Origin: Pseudomonadota bacterium
GTDB lineage: Bacteria; Pseudomonadota; Gammaproteobacteria; JAKAQQ01
Assembly: GCA_021810635.1 (NCBI GenBank)
Contig: JAJZIH010000002.1
Coordinates: 62,001 to 126,000 of the forward strand
Reading direction: 5' to 3'
Length of the DNA: 64,000 nucleotides
The notes beneath the pieces are model-generated. The model did no database searches, had not been told where the DNA came from, and saw only the letters and a list, made by a program, of their open reading frames with translations. Made by a program: the position numbers and the translations under genes. This document shows positions 9,797-19,885 of this stretch, in pieces (positions within the stretch are counted from its first letter, which is position 1; every line of letters starts with the position of its first letter).

Positions 9797-9800
9797 TCCC

Positions 9801-11354
9801 ATGAGTGATTCTGTCCAGCTCAGCCCCGCCGAAATCAGTTCCCTGCTCAGGGAGCGCATCCGTCGTTTCGAGGCTGGCGTCGATGAACGGGAAGTCGGCA
9901 CGGTTGTGAGTGTCGCCGATGGGATCGTCAAGATTTACGGGCTCAGCGGGGTCCACTACGGCGAGATGCTCGAGTTCCAGGGCGGAGTCGCGGGGCTTGC
10001 ACTTAATCTTGAACGCGATGCTATCGGGGCCGTGGTCCTCGGGAACTACGAGCAGCTGACCGAAGGGCAGGAAGTGCGTGCCACTGGGCGGATCCTCGAG
10101 GTTCCGGTCGGTCCGGATCTTTTCGGCCGGGTCGTCGATCCACTGGGTCGGCCCCTGGACGGAGGGTCGTCCATCCCCGAAACCCTGCGTGCGCCGATCG
10201 AGAAAGTCGCCCCGGGAGTCATTACCCGGCAGTCGGTGTCCCAGCCGGTCCAGACCGGGCTCAAGGCGATCGATGCGATGGTGCCGATCGGCCGCGGACA
10301 GCGGGAACTGATCATCGGGGACCGCCAGACGGGGAAGACGGCCCTGGCCATTGACACGATCATTAACCAGCGGCACACGGATCTGATCTGCGTGTACGTG
10401 GCGATCGGGCAGAAGGCCTCGAGCGTCTCCCAGGTGGTTCGCAAGCTCGAGGAACATGATGTCCTCAAGCGAACCATCGTGGTGGCCGCCACGGCGGCGG
10501 AATCTGCGGCACTGCAATTTATTGCGCCCTATGCGGGTTGCACGATGGGTGAGTATTTCCGCGATCAGGGGCAGGATGCGCTCATCGTCTATGACGATCT
10601 CACCAAACATGCCTGGGCCTACCGGCAGATTTCCCTTCTGTTGAAACGTCCACCCGGGCGCGAGGCGTATCCGGGTGATGTGTTTTATCTGCATTCCCGT
10701 CTACTCGAACGGGCGGCCCGCCTCAATGCCCAGGAGGTGGAACGGCGGACCGGGGGCCGGATCAAGGGCCGGACCGGATCGCTCACGGCCCTGCCGGTCA
10801 TCGAGACCCAGGCTGGAGACGTTTCGGCTTTCATCCCGACCAACGTCATTTCCATTACCGACGGCCAGATCTATCTGGAAAACGATCTCTTCAACGCCGG
10901 CGTCCGCCCCGCGATTAATGCGGGGCTCTCCGTCTCCCGCGTCGGTGGTGCAGCGCAGACCAAAATCATCAAGAAGCTGGGAGGCGGGGTCCGCTTTGCG
11001 CTGGCGCAGTACCGCGAACTCGCGGCCTTTTCGCAATTTGCCTCGGAACTCGATGAAACGACACGGCGCCAGCTGGAACGTGGGCAGCGGGTCATGGAGC
11101 TCATGAAGCAGAAGCAATACAGCCCACTGTCCATTGCCGAGATGGCTATTTCGCTATTCGCCGTCAACGAGGGTGATCTCGACGTGGTGCCGGTTGCTGA
11201 AATCGGTTCCTTCGAGGCCGGTCTGCACGACTTCTTCCGCGAACAGGAACCGATCCTTTATACACGGATCAATGAGACAGGAGACTACAACGACGAAGTC
11301 GCCTCCGGGCTCCGTCAGGTCATCAACCGCTATCGGAAGGAAACTGGAAACTGA
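9801..11354 (+). CDS. atpA: F1 ATP synthase subunit alpha
   Basis: ATG 9801 gives 517 residues beginning [20 protein letters not shown], which matches the alpha N terminus; the open frame upstream of it is read-through over atpH. The P-loop GDRQTGKT (about 173-180) binds the non-catalytic nucleotide, [11 protein letters not shown] is Walker B, and [17 protein letters not shown] carries the family signature with the arginine finger. Alpha alternates with beta in the F1 head. It is preceded by atpH (four-base gap) and followed by atpG (two-base gap). Confidence 0.97.
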   Translation: MSDSVQLSPAEISSLLRERIRRFEAGVDEREVGTVVSVADGIVKIYGLSGVHYGEMLEFQGGVAGLALNLERDAIGAVVLGNYEQLTEGQEVRATGRILEVPVGPDLFGRVVDPLGRPLDGGSSIPETLRAPIEKVAPGVITRQSVSQPVQTGLKAIDAMVPIGRGQRELIIGDRQTGKTALAIDTIINQRHTDLICVYVAIGQKASSVSQVVRKLEEHDVLKRTIVVAATAAESAALQFIAPYAGCTMGEYFRDQGQDALIVYDDLTKHAWAYRQISLLLKRPPGREAYPGDVFYLHSRLLERAARLNAQEVERRTGGRIKGRTGSLTALPVIETQAGDVSAFIPTNVISITDGQIYLENDLFNAGVRPAINAGLSVSRVGGAAQTKIIKKLGGGVRFALAQYRELAAFSQFASELDETTRRQLERGQRVMELMKQKQYSPLSIAEMAISLFAVNEGDLDVVPVAEIGSFEAGLHDFFREQEPILYTRINETGDYNDEVASGLRQVINRYRKETGN

Positions 11355-11356
11355 CG

Positions 11357-12220
11357 ATGGCTGGCACCAAAGAAATTCGGACGCAGATTCGAAGCATCGA
11401 AAGTACCCGGAAAATCACGCGGGCGATGGAAATGGTCGCCGCCAGCAAAATCCGGCGGGTCCAGTCCCGGATGCAGGGGAGCCGGCCCTATATCGAGAGA
11501 ATCCGCCACGTGATCGGACATCTGGCCGTCCTTCGGCCCGAGTTTCCCCATCCCTTCCTGTTACCGAGACCCCGGGTGCGTGGAGTCGGTTTTTTTGTGA
11601 TCGGCAGCGACCGGGGACTCTGTGGTGGACTCAACATCAACCTGATCCGAACCGTCTGGACCGAGGCACGGAGTCTTGACAAGCAGGAAATCCCCGTCCG
11701 CTTTGCAGCCATCGGGCAGAAGGCGCTGACCGGGCTCAGACGTCTGGATGCGACTCTTGTGGCTTCGGCCACCCACCTGGGCGACCGGCCGGCTCCGGAA
11801 ATCGTGGTTGGCCCCCTGCGCGCGCTACTCGAGGATTACCGCCAGGGTCATATCGACCGGCTGATTCTGGCTTTCAACTACTTCCAGAATACGATGATCC
11901 AGAAACCCCGTCTCGTGACTCTCCTGCCGATTCCGGTCCAGCGGGACCCCGAGTTGGTCGACCACTGGGATTATCTTTATGAACCGGACAGCATCGATCT
12001 CATCGATACTTGGTTGATCCGCTATCTCGAGGCGGAAACCTACCAAGGACTTCTCGAGAACATAGCCTCCGAACAGGCAGCCCGCATGGTGGCCATGAAA
12101 AATGCTTCAGAGAATGCGGGCACACTGATTGAAACCCTGAAACTGGCCTACAACAAGGCCCGTCAGGCGGCCATTACCCGTGAAATTGCCGAAATCGTCG
12201 GAGGGGCCGCTGCGGTCTAG
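11357..12220 (+). CDS. atpG: F1 ATP synthase subunit gamma
   Basis: The 287-residue protein starts MAGTKEIRTQIRSIESTRKI, the standard gamma N-terminal helix, followed by TRAMEMVAASKIRR. It has the SDRGLCGGLN motif in the Rossmann-like central domain and ends with the long helix NASENAGTLIETLKLAYNKA and ITREIAEIVGGAAA. Gamma is the asymmetric shaft that turns inside the alpha3-beta3 head. Length and motifs are normal for a proteobacterium. Confidence 0.96.
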   Translation: MAGTKEIRTQIRSIESTRKITRAMEMVAASKIRRVQSRMQGSRPYIERIRHVIGHLAVLRPEFPHPFLLPRPRVRGVGFFVIGSDRGLCGGLNINLIRTVWTEARSLDKQEIPVRFAAIGQKALTGLRRLDATLVASATHLGDRPAPEIVVGPLRALLEDYRQGHIDRLILAFNYFQNTMIQKPRLVTLLPIPVQRDPELVDHWDYLYEPDSIDLIDTWLIRYLEAETYQGLLENIASEQAARMVAMKNASENAGTLIETLKLAYNKARQAAITREIAEIVGGAAAV

Positions 12221-12223
12221 TGA

Positions 12224-13621
<1,398 letters not shown>

Positions 13622-13627
13622 ACTCGC

Positions 13628-14053
13628 ATGGGTATGGTGATGCGGGTGGACGTGGTCAGTCTCGAATCCCCGATTTACTCCGGGGAGGCTGAGATGGTCT
13701 TTGCGCCAGCCGAACTTGGAGAGGTGGGAATTGCACCGCGCCATGCTCCCTTTTTGACCCGTCTCAAGGCTGGCGAGCTGCGGATCCAGACTCCTACGGA
13801 AACCCTCTCGCTGTTCGTGTCCGGGGGTCTTCTCGAGGTCCAGCCCCATCAAGTCATGGTTCTGGCGAACCGGACCATGCGTACGGACGAGATTGACGAA
13901 GCCAAGACCCGTGAGGCGAAGCAGGCTGCCGAAGCCTTCCTGGCGTCAAACGCGGAAGCCGTCGATGTGGCCCGTGCCGAAGCCGAGTTGGCCGAAATGG
14001 TCGAAAGATTGAAGGTTGTTGACCGGCTGAGGAAACGGGGGCAGCTTCGGTGA
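13628..14053 (+). CDS. atpC: F1 ATP synthase subunit epsilon
   Basis: The 141-residue protein begins with the beta-sandwich domain (MRVDVVSLESPIYSGEAEMV, then GEVGIAPRHAPFLTRLKAGEL). It ends in the helical hairpin (AKTREAKQAAEAFLAS, then VERLKVVDRLRKRGQ) that regulates rotation. Several ATG codons at 13628, 13634 and 13640 are possible; the family usually starts just before the first strand. Its stop overlaps the GTG of glmU. Confidence 0.93.
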   Translation: MGMVMRVDVVSLESPIYSGEAEMVFAPAELGEVGIAPRHAPFLTRLKAGELRIQTPTETLSLFVSGGLLEVQPHQVMVLANRTMRTDEIDEAKTREAKQAAEAFLASNAEAVDVARAEAELAEMVERLKVVDRLRKRGQLR

Positions 14054-15486
14054 GCGGGGGGGGGGGAGGCCATGATGCTCAGCCCGGAAATCTGCCCACG
14101 GCCGTGAAAACCAGACCCCAACGGCTTCTGGTTGTGGTTCTGGCGGCAGGAGCCGGAACCCGGATGCGCTCGTCGCGTCCCAAGGTGCTTCAGGAACTGG
14201 CGGGGCGTCCCCTCCTCGATTGGGTTTTAGAGATGGCACAGTCGCTCGGGCCGGATGAGGTCCGGGTTGTGACCGGAGCGGGCGGAGCAGAAATCCGGTC
14301 CAGGTTCGGGGAAAGTGGTGTCCGTTTCGTGGATCAGCCGGAACCGCTCGGCACCGCCCACGCGGTGGGAACGGCCCTCTCGGACGTGCCGGGTGATCCC
14401 ACCGTCCTCGTGCTGTATGGAGATGTCCCCCTACTCGAGGCTGTCGATCTTGGCGTTCTGATCAAAACGGCCGAATCCCCGGCATTGGCACTCCTGACGA
14501 CGGAGCGGTCGGATCCGGCCGGATATGGACGGATTGTCCGCGATGCGCAGGGTCAAATCCGCCGCGTCGTCGAGGAGACCGATCTTCAGGATGATGCGAT
14601 ACGGGCAATCCGCGAGGTCAATACCGGCATTCTCGCTGCTTCCGCGCAGCTATTGGCCATGCTGCTTCCCCGGATCGGAAAGCGGAACGCGCAGGGGGAG
14701 TTCTACCTGACGGATCTGGTCGAAGAGGCGCTCCGGACCGGAACGCCAGTCCATACGTGTTTGCTCCGGAGCCCGGAGAAAGCCCTGGGCGTCAACTCGG
14801 CATCGGACCTGGCGGTAGCTGAACGGACCCTGCAGGGTCGACAGGCAGCCGAACTGATGCGCCAGGGGGTCCGCATCCGGGATCCCGCGCGGTTCGACCT
14901 GCGTGGCTCGGTCGAAGCCGCATCTGAAGTCGAAATTGATGTCGGCGTGGTTCTCGAGGGCCGAATCCGCCTGGGGCGGGGCGTTCGGATTGGCCCCTAC
15001 TCGGTCCTCCGTGATGTGACACTAGGGGAGGGGACTCACGTGCTGTCCCACTGCGTCCTCGAGGGAGTCGAAACCGGGAGCCACGTCCGTATCGGTCCCT
15101 TCGCGCGCATCCGCCCATCGACCCGACTCGGCGATCACGGTCGGGTCGGCAACTTTGTCGAGGTCAAAAATAGCCGGATCGGAAATCACAGCAAGGCGAA
15201 CCACTTGGCCTATGTCGGCGATTCAGAGATCGGCGAAGACGTCAATCTGGGGGCGGGTGTCATCACCGTCAATTACGACGGAGCTGAAAAGCAGGTCACG
15301 GTCATTGAGGACGGCGCTTTTATCGGCTGTGACAGTCAGTTGATTGCGCCGGTCCGAATCGGACAGGGTTCGTTCATTGCTGCTGGAACGACCATTGTCA
15401 AGGATACACCGCCCAACCAGCTGACCCTATCCCGCACCGACCAGAAAAGCATCCCCCATTGGACGCGGCCGGTGAAGAAGACCTGA
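14050..15486 (+). CDS. glmU: Bifunctional GlmU: N-acetylglucosamine-1-P uridyltransferase / glucosamine-1-P acetyltransferase
   Basis: The first half is a nucleotidyltransferase with the signature LAAGAGTRMRSSRPKVLQ and TAHAV, followed by the GDVPLL metal-site motif. The second half is a left-handed beta-helix of hexapeptide repeats. Its acetyltransferase site contains HLAYVGDSEIGEDVNLGAG and VNYDGAEKQ. GlmU makes UDP-GlcNAc for peptidoglycan and lipopolysaccharide. The GTG at 14050 overlaps the atpC stop as GTGA and adds a glycine-rich tail (SGGGGGHDAQPG). A second GTG at 14104 gives a protein closer to the usual 455 residues, and I cannot decide between them. Confidence 0.95.
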   Translation: MSGGGGGHDAQPGNLPTAVKTRPQRLLVVVLAAGAGTRMRSSRPKVLQELAGRPLLDWVLEMAQSLGPDEVRVVTGAGGAEIRSRFGESGVRFVDQPEPLGTAHAVGTALSDVPGDPTVLVLYGDVPLLEAVDLGVLIKTAESPALALLTTERSDPAGYGRIVRDAQGQIRRVVEETDLQDDAIRAIREVNTGILAASAQLLAMLLPRIGKRNAQGEFYLTDLVEEALRTGTPVHTCLLRSPEKALGVNSASDLAVAERTLQGRQAAELMRQGVRIRDPARFDLRGSVEAASEVEIDVGVVLEGRIRLGRGVRIGPYSVLRDVTLGEGTHVLSHCVLEGVETGSHVRIGPFARIRPSTRLGDHGRVGNFVEVKNSRIGNHSKANHLAYVGDSEIGEDVNLGAGVITVNYDGAEKQVTVIEDGAFIGCDSQLIAPVRIGQGSFIAAGTTIVKDTPPNQLTLSRTDQKSIPHWTRPVKKT

Positions 15487-15488
15487 GC

Positions 15489-17339
15489 ATGTGTGGGATT
15501 ATTGGAGCGGTTTCAAAAGACGATGTCGTGCCGGTTCTATTGGAAGGATTGAAGCGGCTTGAATACCGGGGTTACGATTCGGCCGGTCTTGCCGTTCTGG
15601 ACGGTGACAACCATCTTGCCCGCAGACGCCGCCAGGGCAAGGTGGCCCTTCTGGCTGATGAAATCTTGCAACATCCCTGTGCCGGTATGATCGGTATCGC
15701 CCATACCCGCTGGGCGACGCATGGGGTTCCCTCGGAAGCGAATGCTCACCCCCATCGTTCGCATGGGATCGCGCTTGTCCACAACGGCATTATCGAAAAC
15801 CACGAGTCACTGAGACAGGAACTGGAGTCCCGGGGTTACCGCTTCGAATCCGATACCGATACCGAGACGGTGGCCCATCTCATTCACTCCATCCGGAAAG
15901 AACGACCGGATCTTTGCTCCGCAGTGCTCGAAGCCCAGCGCTGTCTGAAAGGAGCGTATGCCCTTTTGATCCTGGACGAAGGGTCTCCGGATGTGCTCAT
16001 CGCATTGCGGATGGGTTCCCCTATGGTGATCGGGTTCGGGCGCAGGGCAACCTACGTCGCCTCCGATGTCACGGCCCTGCTGCCCCTGACGCAGGATTTT
16101 CTTTTTCTCGAGGATTATGAGGTCTCCGAGTTGCGCGTGCCGGATGATTCACGGCCGTCCTGTCGCGTCTGGTCGGGAGCCGGGACTCCGATCGAGCGGC
16201 CTCCGACACGGATCACATTGGTTCCAAATGCTGCCGAACGTGGAACGTTCCGTCATTTCATGTTGAAAGAGATCCATGAACAACCACGAGCCGTCGCTGA
16301 GACCCTCGAACAGCGTATTTCCAGAGAACATATCCTGGAATCTGCTCTGGGCTACAGGACCCGTGAAATTCTGCCCCAGGTGAAAGCCGTCCACCTCGTG
16401 GCGTGCGGATCCAGTTATCACGCCGGGCTTGTCGCCCGACAATGGTTTGAGAGACTGGCCCAGGTTCCGGCAGCCGTGGAGATTGCGAGTGAGTATCGCT
16501 ATCGACCCCTCTGCCTGCCGGAGGGCACTCTCCTGGTGGGAATTTCCCAGTCCGGGGAGACCGCGGATACTCTGGCAGCGTTTCGTCGTGCCAAGACCAT
16601 GCCGTACGTTGGTTGTCTGGCGATTTGTAATGTTGCTGAAAGTGCCATGATGCGGGAAGCCGAGCTCGGTCTTTTAACCCGGGCCGGCCCCGAGATCGGA
16701 GTGGCATCCACCAAGGCTTTTGTCACCCAGCTCACCCTCTTGTTATGGCTGAGTCTGGGGCTGGCCAAGTCAAGGGGACTTTTGACGGAAGACTTGGAGA
16801 AGAAGGCCGTGATGGAATTGAGACATCTTCCGGCTCTGCTGGAGAGACTGCTCGGACTGGACTCCGAAATCTGCAACTGGGCACGACTCCTGACCCAATA
16901 TGATCACGCTTTGTACGTTGCCCGCGAGATGCATGAGCCGATTGCACGGGAGGGGGCACTCAAGCTCAAGGAGATCGCCTATATTCAGGCGGAGAGTTAT
17001 CCTGCAGGCGAACTCAAGCACGGCCCACTGGCCTTGATTGACCCAAAGATGGCAGTCATCGGTCTGATTCCGGATAATCACCTGACAGACAAGATGAAGT
17101 CCAATCTGGAGGTCATCCGGGCACGTGATGGCCACCTGTTCCTGGTGGCGGACCCGGGACTCGAGATTTTAGAGGGGAAAAATGTTCACGTGCTTCGTCT
17201 TCCAGAGGGACCGGCCGAGTTCACGTCTCCCATTGCCTATACGCTGCCTCTGCAGCTACTAGCCTACCATGTGGCCATCTTGCGAAATCATGATGTGGAT
17301 CAGCCTCGAAACCTGGCTAAATCAGTCACGGTTGAGTGA
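15489..17339 (+). CDS. glmS: Glutamine-fructose-6-phosphate aminotransferase (isomerizing) GlmS
   Basis: The start is fixed at ATG 15489 because the mature enzyme must begin MCGIIGAV: Cys2 is the glutaminase nucleophile after Met removal. Further features are GYDSAGLAVL, THGVPSEANAHPH and, in the sugar-isomerase half, GSSYHAG and GISQSGETADTL. An IASEYRYR segment and the C-terminal DQPRNLAKSVTVE complete the match. At 616 residues it is full length. It forms glucosamine-6-phosphate, the substrate two steps before GlmU. Its highly conserved 3' end is also the recognition sequence used by Tn7 elements. No ribozyme-like leader fits in the two bases between glmU and glmS. Confidence 0.97.
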   Translation: MCGIIGAVSKDDVVPVLLEGLKRLEYRGYDSAGLAVLDGDNHLARRRRQGKVALLADEILQHPCAGMIGIAHTRWATHGVPSEANAHPHRSHGIALVHNGIIENHESLRQELESRGYRFESDTDTETVAHLIHSIRKERPDLCSAVLEAQRCLKGAYALLILDEGSPDVLIALRMGSPMVIGFGRRATYVASDVTALLPLTQDFLFLEDYEVSELRVPDDSRPSCRVWSGAGTPIERPPTRITLVPNAAERGTFRHFMLKEIHEQPRAVAETLEQRISREHILESALGYRTREILPQVKAVHLVACGSSYHAGLVARQWFERLAQVPAAVEIASEYRYRPLCLPEGTLLVGISQSGETADTLAAFRRAKTMPYVGCLAICNVAESAMMREAELGLLTRAGPEIGVASTKAFVTQLTLLLWLSLGLAKSRGLLTEDLEKKAVMELRHLPALLERLLGLDSEICNWARLLTQYDHALYVAREMHEPIAREGALKLKEIAYIQAESYPAGELKHGPLALIDPKMAVIGLIPDNHLTDKMKSNLEVIRARDGHLFLVADPGLEILEGKNVHVLRLPEGPAEFTSPIAYTLPLQLLAYHVAILRNHDVDQPRNLAKSVTVE

Positions 17340-17358
17340 TGGCCCTGATAAACTCGTG

Positions 17359-17798
17359 TTGTGTAAAAAGCAAATAAAGTGCTTTACTGACTAAAAGCTG
17401 ACTGCAACCCTGAAGTGCAGCTTCAGCCGGCGTCAAGAGTGGGCAAGCTCATTGGTCGCAATGCTTCTCTGGCCGGCAGGCCGGAGAGGAGCACAGAGGA
17501 GACGGCCCTAAACGGCTGGTTGCCGAGATTCAGACTGACGGTGGTGATCCCCAGGCGATCGAAACGAACTCGATCGACAGATCACTGACCCTCATCATTG
17601 AAGGAGTAGCAACCTTTGGCCCCACGTCTGCCGCGCGCGGGTTTTATCCCACGAAAGAGGTTGCCCATCTGAGCCGCCGTCACCTCCAGGGCATCTGTGC
17701 CTGGGGCAAGGACCCAGCCCACCACCGAGCCCGGGAAGCTCTGGCTGGGCAGTTTCAGGTCGCCTATCTGAAATTCAACAAACCAATTTTTTACACAA
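17359..17798. mobile_element. Decayed inverted-repeat element directly downstream of glmS
   Basis: The 601-bp gap 17340-17940 contains an exact 11-bp inverted repeat, TTGTGTAAAAA at 17359-17369 and TTTTTACACAA at 17788-17798, bounding 440 bp that starts 19 bases after the glmS stop. The outward flank GATAAACTCG (17347-17356) extends a resemblance to the ends of IS256-family elements as I remember them. I see no target-site duplication and no recognisable transposase. Inside, one plus-strand frame (17414-17836) stays open for about 140 codons without a start codon and contains GFYPTKEVAHLSRRHLQG. The minus strand has a comparable frame with one internal stop. The AT-rich right end contrasts with its neighbours. 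A deletion derivative or miniature element is the best guess. Confidence 0.4.
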
Positions 17799-17940
17799 TT
17801 TTTATGTCGTCACGATACTTTTTTGCAGTTGGATGAAAATCAGAGGTTTAAATTGACTCCCATGTCCGGCTTTTGGAATCCATAAATCGATGGTCCGGTT
17901 TAACTATGCATGTGAAAAACGGTTGCAAGGCTTCTGAATC

Positions 17941-18033
17941 ATGGTCGCTGTCTATCTGATCAGCATACTGGGTTTTTTTGCTGTATCAATCGAAATCGTC
18001 TGGCTGCTGGATCGATTGAGGAGAAAGAAATGA
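17941..18033 (+). CDS. Small membrane protein coupled to kdpF
   Basis: ATG 17941 opens a 30-codon frame whose product begins MVAVYLISILGFFAVSIEIV and ends RLRRKK: one hydrophobic helix followed by a positively charged tail, as expected for an inner-membrane peptide with its C terminus in the cytoplasm. Its TGA overlaps the kdpF ATG (ATGA at 18030-18033), so translation would be coupled to kdpF. kdpF itself overlaps kdpA in the same way. The ribosome site (CAAGG) is weak. No standard kdp subunit matches; I recall unnamed small ORFs at this position in other kdp operons. The call rests on overlap, composition and position. Confidence 0.5.
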   Translation: MVAVYLISILGFFAVSIEIVWLLDRLRRKK

Positions 18034-18122
18034 CCCCGTTCATCTGGATCGGCTTGATCATCGGCATCGGACTATGCATTTATCTCCTGGTTTTCCTGAT
18101 TGATCCGGAGCGATTCCTATGA
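18030..18122 (+). CDS. kdpF: Potassium-transporting ATPase small subunit KdpF
   Basis: A 30-residue hydrophobic peptide begins MTPFIWIGLIIGIGL and ends VFLIDPERFL. It has one membrane helix and the PERF ending typical of KdpF. GAGGAGAAAG lies just upstream of its ATG at 18030. Its TGA overlaps the kdpA ATG. KdpF stabilises the KdpFABC complex in the membrane by packing against KdpA. Confidence 0.88.
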   Translation: MTPFIWIGLIIGIGLCIYLLVFLIDPERFL

Positions 18123-19876
18123 TGGTCACCCTTGTGCTGACCGCGCTGGTGCTGATCGTCACCATTGCGCTGGCCATTCCTCTGGGGTATTACATGCACC
18201 GGGTGTATTCCGGCGAGGAGTTTTGGGCACGTCGGATGCTGGGGCCTCTGGAAAGATTCCTGTACAAGATTTCCGGCATTCGTCAGAACGAGGAAATGGA
18301 CTGGAAGCGTTACGCCACCGCGCTTTTGATATTCAACCTGCTGGGTGGGATTTTCCTTTACGGTCTGCTTCTGTTACAGGGGATTCTCCCGCTGAACCCT
18401 GAACATTTCGCCGGGGTCCCCGGAGGATCGGCTTTCAATACGGCCGTCAGCTTCGTCACCAACACCAACTGGCAGGATTATGCCGGGGAATCCACCCTGA
18501 GTTATCTCGCCCAGATGCTGGGGCTGACCGTGCAGAACTTCCTTTCGGCTGCGGTGGGTATCACCCTGGTTCTCCCCATCATCCGAGGGATTGTCCGGCA
18601 GAAAACGGACGGGCTGGGCAATTTCTGGGTGGACCTGACCCGCACCGTGCTCTATGTATTGTTGCCGTTATCGACTCTCCTGGGGTTCGTTTTCATGGAG
18701 CAGGGAGTTGTGCAGACCCTGGCGCCATACGTCCATGCCCATCTTATCGACCCGTTCAACTGGCATGGACGGAAGATCTTTCATCAGATCATTGCGCTTG
18801 GACCGGTGGCCTCGCAGGAAGTGATCAAACAGCTGGGCAACAATGGAGGGGGGTTCTTTAACGCCAATTCCGCCCATCCCTTCGAAAACCCGACCGCGCT
18901 CACCAACTTTCTACAGATGGTAAGCATGATTCTCATTCCGACGGCTCTGGTTTTCCTGTTCGGGCACATGACCCAGTCACGTCGCACCGCATGGGCCATT
19001 CTCGTGGCGATGTTAATTTTGTTCGTTCCCTTGACCCTGGTGAGCGAGTCTTTCGAACTGGCTGGGAACCCCCAACTGACCGCGCTGCATGTTGCTCAGG
19101 CCAACCGTCCAAGCCTGGCCGGCGGGGGCAACTTGGAAGGAGTGGAGGACCGCTTCGGGAGCGGCGCATCGGCCCTGTTCGCCAGCATTGCAACTGCAAC
19201 ATCCACGGGGGCGGCTAACTCCGCCTATGATTCCCTGATGCCCCTATCCGGTGGGGTCAATCTGTTCTTCATGCAGATGGGGGAAACCGTTTTCGGCGGC
19301 GTGGGGACCGGACTGGCCACCATGCTGGCGTTCATGGTTTTCGCGGTTTTTCTGGGTGGACTCATGGTGGGACGCACGCCGGAGCTGCTTGGGAAAAAAA
19401 TCGAATCTTTCGAGACCAAGATGGCGTCACTGTCGATTCTGGTCATGCCCCTGCTGGTTCTGGTCGGAACGGCGATCGCCGTGAGCACGGCGGCGGGCCG
19501 CGCCGGTGTTTTTAATCCGGGGGCTCATGGGTTCAGTGAAATTCTGTATGCAGTCACCAGCTCAGCCAACAACAATGGCAGTGCTTTTGGTGGCCTGGGC
19601 GCCGATACCCGCTTTTACAACCTCCTGACCGGGTTTTGCATGTTGATCGGACGCTACTGGTCTTACCTGCCCCTCTTGGCGATGGCAGGTTCATTGTCCA
19701 GGAAACAGAAAGTGCCTGCGGGCGCCGGGACTCTTGTAACCCATACTCCCATTTTCATCAGTTTGCTGGTGGGCGTCATTCTCCTGTTCGGTGCCCTCAA
19801 TTTCTTCCCCGCACTGGCACTGGGTCCGATTGCGGAACAGTTGGTGCCAGTGGCCACCCATTTGTTGGTTCGGTGA
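18119..19876 (+). CDS. kdpA: K+-transporting ATPase subunit A (KdpA), K+ channel-like subunit
   Basis: The 585-residue membrane protein has the family landmarks NTAVSFVTNTNWQDYAGE, LTVQNFLSAAVG, LGNNGGGFFNANSAHPFENP, SANNNGSAFGGL, and the corresponding STGAANSAYDS loop. These include the degenerate selectivity-filter glycines that bind K+. KdpA belongs to the superfamily of K+ transporters with four pseudo-repeats and imports K+ at the cost of ATP hydrolysed by KdpB. The start ATG 18119 overlaps the kdpF stop. Length and motifs are normal. Confidence 0.97.
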   Translation: MMVTLVLTALVLIVTIALAIPLGYYMHRVYSGEEFWARRMLGPLERFLYKISGIRQNEEMDWKRYATALLIFNLLGGIFLYGLLLLQGILPLNPEHFAGVPGGSAFNTAVSFVTNTNWQDYAGESTLSYLAQMLGLTVQNFLSAAVGITLVLPIIRGIVRQKTDGLGNFWVDLTRTVLYVLLPLSTLLGFVFMEQGVVQTLAPYVHAHLIDPFNWHGRKIFHQIIALGPVASQEVIKQLGNNGGGFFNANSAHPFENPTALTNFLQMVSMILIPTALVFLFGHMTQSRRTAWAILVAMLILFVPLTLVSESFELAGNPQLTALHVAQANRPSLAGGGNLEGVEDRFGSGASALFASIATATSTGAANSAYDSLMPLSGGVNLFFMQMGETVFGGVGTGLATMLAFMVFAVFLGGLMVGRTPELLGKKIESFETKMASLSILVMPLLVLVGTAIAVSTAAGRAGVFNPGAHGFSEILYAVTSSANNNGSAFGGLGADTRFYNLLTGFCMLIGRYWSYLPLLAMAGSLSRKQKVPAGAGTLVTHTPIFISLLVGVILLFGALNFFPALALGPIAEQLVPVATHLLVR

Positions 19877-19885
19877 GGTTGACCT

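Noticed and set aside
17170-17195. GTTCACGTG in glmS as a possible parS
   Set aside because: It lacks most of the 16-bp palindrome, lies inside a conserved codon run, and no second copy is seen near parAB.
17786-17824. T-rich stretch before kdp as a KdpE-type binding site
   Set aside because: The ATTTTTTACA sequence recalls the E. coli KdpE site, but it coincides with the right inverted repeat of the 440-bp unit, no kdpDE is present, and the distance to kdpF is long.
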